From: Clostridiaceae bacterium
Lineage (GTDB): Bacteria > Bacillota > Clostridia > Saccharofermentanales > DTU023
DNA length: 11,355 nucleotides
Assembly: GCA_012728535.1 (NCBI GenBank)
Contig: JAAYEX010000222.1
Coordinates: forward strand, 1-11,355
Direction: 5' to 3'
Both the position numbers and the translations under genes were made by a program. Each line of letters starts with the position of its first letter. The stretch's first letter is position 1. Below are positions 7,739 to 11,355 of this stretch, one piece after another. The notes beneath the pieces were generated by a model that saw only the letters and a list, made by a program, of their open reading frames with translations, was not told where the DNA came from and searched no databases.

Positions 7739-8800
7739 ATGCACTATCCACAAATACTTATAGATCGTGAAAAACTTAAGCATAATGTGAAATGGCTTGT
7801 AGAAAATGCCGGAAAAGCAGGTGTGCAAATCCACTTCATTACGAAGTGTTTCTGTGCTCACCGCGAAATGGTTGAAGAGATGGCGCTGGCGGGAGTGGAG
7901 AATTTCGGTGACTCACGCTGGCAGAATTTTCAGAAGATTAATGATTTGGGGAAATCCCACATGCTGGTGCGGATCCCGATGCTGTCAGAGGTCAATGAAG
8001 TAGTTCGCTATGCAGATCTCAGCCTGAATTCGGAGATGGCTACACTGGAAGCCTTGTCGGATGCTGCCCTGAGTCAGGAAAAGACCCATGGTGCCATCCT
8101 TATGGTGGAAATGGGAGACTTGCGCGAGGGCTTCATGCCGGATGAAATTGAAGCTGCAGCGGAGAGGGTGTTTTCCCTTCGCGGACTCTGGCTGGCAGGG
8201 ATAGGCGCCAATTTCAACTGCTATGGCGGGGTTATTGCTGAAGAAAGTCAGATGAAACAACTGGTGGAGATAGCTGACTATTTACGTTCACGCTTTGATA
8301 TCGAGCTACCCATCGTTTCCGGCGGTAACTCAGGTGCGCTTTACATGCTGGAAAACGGTACACTGCCTGAAGGTATTAATCATCTGCGAATCGGTGAAGC
8401 ATACCTTCTGGGACGTGAGACATCCTACGGTAATAGGGTTGGTGATCTTTACACGGATATTTTCACCCTCCGGGCTCAAATCGTTGAATGTCGGAACAAA
8501 GCATCGGTGCCGACTGGAAAGCTGGGAGTAAATGCCTTTGGCGAATTGCCGGTCTTTGAAGATAAAGGCACGCTGAAACGTGCTATTCTGGGCGTCGGCA
8601 GGCAGGACACAAGTTGTGAGACTCTGACACCGAAAGACCGCCATGTGGAATTTCTGGGGGCCTCCAGTGACCACATGATTTGCGATGTCACCCATTATGT
8701 GAATGATCTTGCTGTCGGGGATAGTCTGGATTTCAGCTGTGATTATGGCGCTCTGACCAGAGCATTTATTTCACCCTATGTAGAAAAACGTTTGGTTTAA
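7739..8800 (+). CDS. orr: Ornithine racemase (PLP, fold type III)
   Basis: Orr interconverts L- and D-ornithine and supplies the D-isomer to OraS/OraE. The 353-residue protein has the alanine-racemase-type N-terminal barrel: FITKCFCAH with the presumed PLP lysine K36, GANFNCYGG (156-164), the phosphate-binding SGGNSGALYML (194-204), and RIGEAYLLGRE (217-227), followed by a C-terminal beta domain with SSDHMICDV (309-317). These are features of the Orr branch of the family and differ from true alanine racemase, which lies next door with its own motifs. Length is as in characterised ornithine racemase. The ATG follows the previous stop by nine bases; GGGGG (7729-7733) serves as ribosome binding site and touches that stop. 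Its place after the GlmL-like gene matches other ornithine clusters. Substrate specificity rests on family and context. Confidence 0.93.
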   Translation: MHYPQILIDREKLKHNVKWLVENAGKAGVQIHFITKCFCAHREMVEEMALAGVENFGDSRWQNFQKINDLGKSHMLVRIPMLSEVNEVVRYADLSLNSEMATLEALSDAALSQEKTHGAILMVEMGDLREGFMPDEIEAAAERVFSLRGLWLAGIGANFNCYGGVIAEESQMKQLVEIADYLRSRFDIELPIVSGGNSGALYMLENGTLPEGINHLRIGEAYLLGRETSYGNRVGDLYTDIFTLRAQIVECRNKASVPTGKLGVNAFGELPVFEDKGTLKRAILGVGRQDTSCETLTPKDRHVEFLGASSDHMICDVTHYVNDLAVGDSLDFSCDYGALTRAFISPYVEKRLV

Positions 8801-8825
8801 AAGATTGTGACACGGAGGAGCGACC

Positions 8826-9977
8826 GTGACTTTTGAAAAAAGAGATACAAGTAAGGACAAAACAAGAGCCTGGGCGGAGATTTCCCGCCCGGCTCTTCTC
8901 AATAATGTGGAAGTGATCAGGTCACACTTAGGCCCTGAGACCACAATGGCGGCTGTTGTAAAAGCGGATGCTTACGGTCACAAGGCAGGACTGGTCGCTC
9001 CTATTCTTGAAAAGGAAGCAGGAGTTAGGTTTTTTGCTGTAGCGACGCTGGAAGAAGCGATTGAGCTGAGGGAACTCGGCATCATGAGTGATATCCTGAT
9101 ATTAGCCTCTGTTGATCCGCGTTATGTACCGGAATTAAAGCACTATAACTTGATCGTCACAGTAATGGATCAGTTATATGTAGGGCCTTATGCCCGGATG
9201 GCAGCTAAAAGCGAAGGTGCCCTGCGACTTCATTTGAAGTTGGATACAGGAATGGCCCGTCTCGGACTTTCTACCCGCGAAGAAGAACTGGAACAGTCGC
9301 TGGCAGTGGCCCGGGCGATTGAGGAGATGCCACAGTTGCAGTTGGAAGGAGTTTTCAGTCACCTGGCCTCAGGGGCTGCAGACCCCGACTTCAGTAAAAG
9401 GCAGTTGGACCTGTATCATAGTTTCTTATCTGCATTCCGGCTGAAAAATGGCAAAAAACTGATCCGTCACCTGGCAGCCAGCAGTGGTCTGACAAATGCG
9501 GATTTTGCCTTGGATATGGTTCGTGCCGGTATTGTCCTCTATGGCGGGCAAACCCCTCCGTCTGAACTCTGGCAGGATTTGCGCCCTCTGATGTCCTTCT
9601 TCAGCCGGGTTTTCCTGCTCCGGGATGTTCCGCGCGGAACATCCGTAAGCTACTCGCAGACCTGGCATGCAGAAAGAGATACCCGGCTGGCTCTGATCGA
9701 AGCAGGATACGCAGACGGAGTTATACGTCTTTTATCCAATCGCGGAAGCTGGTTGATCAACGGAGTGGAAGCTCCGATTGTGGGCAGGGTCTGCATGGAT
9801 TGCTGTCTGGTGGATGTTACGGATTTGCCTCAAGTGCAAGTAGGTGACAGGGCACTTTTCTTTGGTGAATACAGAGGGAAGAGACTGTTAGCTGCGGTCC
9901 AGGCCGAAAAAGCTGAAACGATTGATTATGAACTCTTTACAGGTATAACATGTCGGGTACCGCGCATACTGGTCTGA
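8826..9977 (+). CDS. alr: Alanine racemase
   Basis: Alanine racemase interconverts L- and D-alanine. The 383-residue protein has all key residues: PLP lysine K46 in VVKADAYGH, K138 and R145 in LKLDTGMARLG (the lysine is often carbamylated), RAGIVLYGG (233-241), the second catalytic base Y276 in SVSYSQTW, and VGRVCMD (319-325) with M323 near the substrate. It starts with GTG, six bases after CGGAGGAG (8812-8819). Only 25 bases separate it from orr and no terminator lies between, so it is probably co-transcribed with the ornithine genes. This is meaningful because the thiolase OrtA/OrtB releases D-alanine. The enzyme could convert that to L-alanine for transamination, or supply D-alanine to the cell wall. 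The gene contains a strong stem-loop near its start (8864-8897) and a perfect palindrome at 9623-9644. Confidence 0.95.
   Translation: MTFEKRDTSKDKTRAWAEISRPALLNNVEVIRSHLGPETTMAAVVKADAYGHKAGLVAPILEKEAGVRFFAVATLEEAIELRELGIMSDILILASVDPRYVPELKHYNLIVTVMDQLYVGPYARMAAKSEGALRLHLKLDTGMARLGLSTREEELEQSLAVARAIEEMPQLQLEGVFSHLASGAADPDFSKRQLDLYHSFLSAFRLKNGKKLIRHLAASSGLTNADFALDMVRAGIVLYGGQTPPSELWQDLRPLMSFFSRVFLLRDVPRGTSVSYSQTWHAERDTRLALIEAGYADGVIRLLSNRGSWLINGVEAPIVGRVCMDCCLVDVTDLPQVQVGDRALFFGEYRGKRLLAAVQAEKAETIDYELFTGITCRVPRILV
8864..8897 (+). other. Strong stem-loop at the start of alr
   Basis: AAGAGCC (8864-8870) and GGGCGG (8872-8877) pair with CCGCCC (8885-8890) and GGCTCTT (8891-8897), giving a 13-bp GC-rich stem with one bulged T (8871) and loop AGATTTC. 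It begins 38 bases after the GTG start and encodes the conserved RAWAEISRPALL region. It could slow or stop transcription or translation into alr, but no T-run follows and coding constraint may explain part of it. Confidence 0.55.
9623..9644. other. Perfect 22-bp palindrome in alr, parS-like core
   Basis: Bases 9623-9644 read the same on both strands. The central 16 bases, TGTTCCGCGCGGAACA (9626-9641), resemble the ParB site parS (TGTTTCACGTGAAACA and the variant TGTTCCACGTGGAACA). Relative to that variant only the symmetric pair at core positions 7 and 10 differs (A/T to G/C). It lies in codons for RDVPRGTS (266-273), just before catalytic Y276. The palindrome is certain; a ParB role is a guess. 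Confidence 0.45.
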
Positions 9978-10031
9978 TTTCACATTTCTGTTTCATGGTC
10001 GGAAAAAATCAGTAGAATTCTGTACAATAAT

Positions 10032-10063
10032 ACAAGCGATCGGGAGGGGATCCGATCGCTTGT
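10032..10063 (+). other. 12-bp stem-loop without T-tract after alr
   Basis: ACAAGCGATCGG (10032-10043) and CCGATCGCTTGT (10052-10063) form a perfect 12-bp stem with the purine-rich loop GAGGGGAT. Each arm contains the self-complementary CGATCG. GTGTGGG follows rather than T residues, and the opposite strand has no T-run either, so it does not look like an intrinsic terminator in either direction. It may protect the 3' end of the operon transcript or be a protein-binding site. Confidence 0.65.
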
Positions 10064-10126
10064 GTGGGATAAGAAGCAGAAACGTATGAATATGTTCTGA
10101 TTAGCATAAATATAAATTAGAATTAA

Positions 10127-10132
10127 TATAAT
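10127..10132 (+). promoter_or_regulatory. Possible -10 element before the HisE-like gene
   Basis: A perfect TATAAT lies in AT-rich DNA 36 bases before the chosen start. The best -35 candidate, TTAGCA (10101-10106), is 20 bp away and poor, so this is a weak promoter call. Confidence 0.3.
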
Positions 10133-10168
10133 GTCAAGAGAATATTTATGAAAGGTGAGGAAATTTCC

Positions 10169-10483
10169 ATGAGTGACAGTCTAGAACTTATCGCTGATGA
10201 GCTTTACAACGTGGTTATAGAGCGCGCAGCAAATCCCGTGCCCGGGTCTTACACAAATTACTTATTAAACAAAGGTGTGGATAAAATACTGACTCGCCTT
10301 GGCGAGCAGACTCTGGATTTAATTATTGCGACCAAAAATAGAAGCAGTACGGATATGATCAGTCAGAGTGCTGACCTGGTTTATCATCTGATAGTCCTGT
10401 TGGCGGCAAGGGAAATACCTTTGGACGAAGTAAATGCCGAGCTGCGCAAAAGACGCACATTATCTGATCCGGATTCTAAGTAA
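10169..10483 (+). CDS. HisE-like (phosphoribosyl-ATP pyrophosphatase family) protein, divergent
   Basis: The family cleaves pyrophosphate from phosphoribosyl-ATP in histidine synthesis. The 104-residue product resembles HisE along its length: LYNVVIERAANPVPGSYTN, then VDKILTRLGEQ, then SADLVYHLIVLLAAREI and VNAELRKRR. The expected metal-binding acids, however, are altered: the EExxE motif reads EQTLD and ExxD reads QSAD (residues 46-50 and 66-69, counted from the chosen start). HisE is normally in or fused to his genes; none is present here. I chose the ATG at 10169 because GGTGAGG (10154-10160) lies eight bases upstream. The in-frame ATG at 10148 (which would add seven residues) has no comparable site. 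It may be a diverged HisE retaining activity, or an all-alpha NTP pyrophosphohydrolase relative with another substrate or a structural role. Family membership is fairly secure, function is not, so no gene symbol is given. Confidence 0.75.
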   Translation: MSDSLELIADELYNVVIERAANPVPGSYTNYLLNKGVDKILTRLGEQTLDLIIATKNRSSTDMISQSADLVYHLIVLLAAREIPLDEVNAELRKRRTLSDPDSK

Positions 10484-10567
10484 AACTAATCAATTGACTT
10501 GGATAGTTTTAAACAAGTAAAGAATTACGGGACAGGTAGATCATGGGCAACATTTTCGGGATTTATC

Positions 10568-10596
10568 TTGACAGTCAGTAACGACCATGCTAGTAT
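10568..10596 (+). promoter_or_regulatory. Sigma-70-type promoter for rpmG-secE-nusG
   Basis: A consensus -35, TTGACA (10568-10573), is separated by 17 bp from a near-consensus -10, TAGTAT (10591-10596). TGC just before the -10 gives an extended -10 element. Transcription should start near 10603, leaving a leader of about 68 bases before rpmG. A near-repeat of the -35 region, CTTGaCAGTC (10567-10576), recurs as CTTGtCAGTC at 10604-10613, across the predicted start. Confidence 0.8.
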
Positions 10597-10603
10597 TCTT
10601 ATG

Positions 10604-10636
10604 CTTGTCAGTCGCACGAGTCTTTTTTTTTGTGCG
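10604..10636 (+). promoter_or_regulatory. Possible attenuator in the rpmG leader
   Basis: A weak hairpin, CTTGT (10604-10608) with ACGAG (10616-10620), is followed by C and nine T residues, resembling a small intrinsic terminator. A competing pairing, CGCAC (10613-10617) with GTGCG (10632-10636), overlaps it and would exclude it. The two alternatives suggest attenuation, but the stems are short and this may be chance. Confidence 0.3.
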
Positions 10637-10670
10637 GTGAAAAAGCTTAAACTCGGTTGGAGGTATCCAC

Positions 10671-10838
10671 ATGGCAACGAAAACCGGTGTTCGTGTTAAA
10701 ATAACACTGTCCTGCAGTGTCTGCAAGCAGCGTAATTACAACACGAAGAAGAATAAGCGCAATACTCCTGATAAAGTTGAATTAAAGAAGTATTGTCGTT
10801 TTTGTAAAGAGCATACTGTTCACAACGAGACAAAATAA
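10671..10838 (+). CDS. rpmG: 50S ribosomal protein L33
   Basis: L33 is a small protein of the large ribosomal subunit. The 55-residue product begins MATKTGVRVKITLSC and has two CxxC pairs, C15-C18 and C42-C45, so it is the zinc-binding (C+) form; zinc-free paralogues lack these cysteines. The middle is rich in lysine, arginine and asparagine, as usual. GGAGG (10659-10663) lies seven bases before the ATG. It is the first gene of the rpmG-secE-nusG group that leads into the rplK ribosomal genes in many Bacillota. The tRNA-Trp gene sometimes found between rpmG and secE is absent. Its small size makes it easy to miss. Confidence 0.97.
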   Translation: MATKTGVRVKITLSCSVCKQRNYNTKKNKRNTPDKVELKKYCRFCKEHTVHNETK

Positions 10839-10898
10839 GTCTCCCGTAACTATTACTATTAAAACTTTGCATTAGAGCGAAGGTGAGGTGTCTTAAAA

Positions 10899-11249
10899 GT
10901 GGCAAAAAAGGATTCATCAAAATCGCGATCCAGTAAATCTGCTAAGGGCGGAAAGAAATCGTTTTTTACGCGTTTAAAGAACTTTTTTTCCAATTTAATT
11001 ACAGAATTGAAGCGGGTAGTCTGGCCTGATAGAAAAAAGCTGAAGCAAAACACAGGTACTGTGCTGGCTATTATTATCGCCGCTGCTGTTTTAATTTGGG
11101 TGTTTGATACGTTTCTGAATTTAATTCTGACCTCAACCGGCTTTTACGCCCCGTCTTCTGAAGTCACAGAACCGGCTGAAACTGACCCGGACGGCGATGG
11201 AAGCGGCGTAACTGTTTTACCGACAGATGCTGACCCGGCTGGAGACTAG
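10899..11249 (+). CDS. secE: Preprotein translocase subunit SecE with acidic C-terminal tail
   Basis: SecE clamps SecY in the SecYEG protein-export channel of the cytoplasmic membrane. The core is clear: an amphipathic helix with FFSNLITELKRVVWPDRKKL (29-48; WPDRK is typical) followed by one hydrophobic span at about 54-77. The N-terminal 20 residues are rich in Lys and Ser. After the span come about 36 residues (81-116) rich in Asp, Glu, Pro, Thr and Gly, such as EPAETDPDGDG, expected to face outward. Gram-positive SecE is usually only about 60-75 residues, so the protein is long at both ends. The start is GTG, with GGTGAGGTG (10881-10889) nine bases upstream. The gene follows rpmG by 60 bases and precedes nusG by three. 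The core identity is secure; the tail's role is unknown. Confidence 0.95.
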   Translation: MAKKDSSKSRSSKSAKGGKKSFFTRLKNFFSNLITELKRVVWPDRKKLKQNTGTVLAIIIAAAVLIWVFDTFLNLILTSTGFYAPSSEVTEPAETDPDGDGSGVTVLPTDADPAGD

Positions 11250-11252
11250 TAA

Positions 11253-11355
11253 ATGTCTGATGAAGAAAAGCGTGCTCCGGAGGCCAAATGGTATGTGGTA
11301 CATACCTATTCCGGTCATGAAAACAAAGTCAAAGATACCTTGGAGTTGATTATAG
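11253..11355 (+). CDS. nusG: Transcription termination/antitermination factor NusG, 3' end beyond window
   Basis: NusG binds RNA polymerase and affects pausing, Rho-dependent termination and coupling to ribosomes. Only the first 34 codons are present. After a short acidic start (MSDEEKRAPE), the sequence KWYVVHTYSGHENKVKDTLE is the hallmark beginning of the NGN domain. The ATG follows the secE stop by three bases, with GGAG (11241-11244) eight bases upstream inside the end of secE. The secE-nusG order is almost universal in bacteria and supports the call. Confidence 0.97.
   Translation, partial: MSDEEKRAPEAKWYVVHTYSGHENKVKDTLELII

Larger units (their letters stand above)
9978..10168 (+). other. 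Intergenic region between alr and the HisE-like gene
   Basis: This 191-base stretch holds the 12-bp stem-loop at 10032-10063 and an AT-rich section (10081-10147) with a TATAAT hexamer. No classical T-tailed terminator is visible after alr. A loose 7-bp repeat, CTGATTT (9974-9980) with AAATCAG (10006-10012), has a 25-base loop and is probably unimportant. No tRNA or small gene was found. Confidence 0.6.
10484..10670 (+). other. Intergenic region and leader before rpmG
   Basis: This 187-base gap holds a weak AT-only inverted repeat right after the HisE-like stop (AAAACTA 10482-10488 with TAGTTTT 10504-10510, 15-base loop), which could be a poor terminator. The rpmG promoter follows, then a leader with a run of nine T residues at 10623-10631. 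No gene or tRNA was seen. Confidence 0.55.

Noticed and set aside
10023..10028. TACAAT as a -10 promoter element after alr
   Set aside because: No acceptable -35 sequence lies 16-18 bp upstream (CGGAAA region only), and the stem-loop follows immediately.
10293..10306. CTCGCC-TT-GGCGAG inverted repeat in the HisE-like gene
   Set aside because: It is short with a 2-nt loop, lies in the codons of a conserved motif, and has no sign of regulation.
10499..10699. Plus-strand open frame overlapping the rpmG promoter and start
   Set aside because: It has a weak TTG start and no ribosome binding site, spans the promoter and T-run, and overlaps the true rpmG gene in another frame.
10839..10898. Possible tRNA-Trp between rpmG and secE, as in some bacteria
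   Set aside because: The 60-base gap is too short and shows no cloverleaf arms or CCA-type end; it contains only the secE ribosome binding site.

Overview
Organism. All genes lie on the + strand of what looks like a fermentative, amino-acid-degrading Gram-positive anaerobe, most likely a member of the Clostridia (Bacillota). The evidence is a complete ornithine-oxidation (Stickland-type) gene set as known from Clostridium sticklandii and C. difficile, strong purine-rich ribosome binding sites, a single-membrane-span SecE, and the gene order rpmG-secE-nusG. Base composition is fairly balanced by eye, so it is not one of the very AT-rich clostridia. I cannot name the species.

Layout. (1) 1-883: the 3' part of a carbamate kinase gene (arcC), closed by a strong intrinsic terminator at 895-925. 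(2) 962-9977: a tightly packed run of seven genes: an ord-ortA fusion, ortB, oraS, oraE, a GlmL/MutL-like ATPase, orr and alr. Junctions are 4-nt or 1-nt overlaps or gaps of 3, 9 and 25 nt, so they are probably one transcript. (3) 9978-10670: two short intergenic stretches flanking a small HisE-like gene (10169-10483). They hold a 12-bp stem-loop and a good sigma-70-type promoter. (4) 10671-11355: rpmG (too short for many gene finders), secE and the start of nusG.

How the genes work together. Carbamate kinase makes ATP from the carbamoyl phosphate of the arginine deiminase route, whose other product is ornithine. Orr racemises L-ornithine to D-ornithine. OraS/OraE (B12 and PLP) turns it into 2,4-diaminopentanoate, and the GlmL-like ATPase probably services the cobalamin of that mutase. 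Ord oxidises diaminopentanoate to 2-amino-4-ketopentanoate with NAD(P)+, and OrtA/OrtB cleaves this with CoA to acetyl-CoA and D-alanine. An alanine racemase at the operon end could return that D-alanine to L-alanine.

Most notable points. The small thiolase subunit OrtA has no gene of its own: it is the C-terminal ~100 residues of the Ord polypeptide, linking two consecutive enzymes. Alr makes sense as a handler of the D-alanine product. Inside alr is a perfect 22-bp palindrome whose 16-bp core resembles a chromosome-partitioning parS site with an altered centre. Strong stem-loops sit just inside the 5' ends of the GlmL-like gene and alr. The HisE-like protein stands alone and has substitutions at the expected metal-binding acidic residues.
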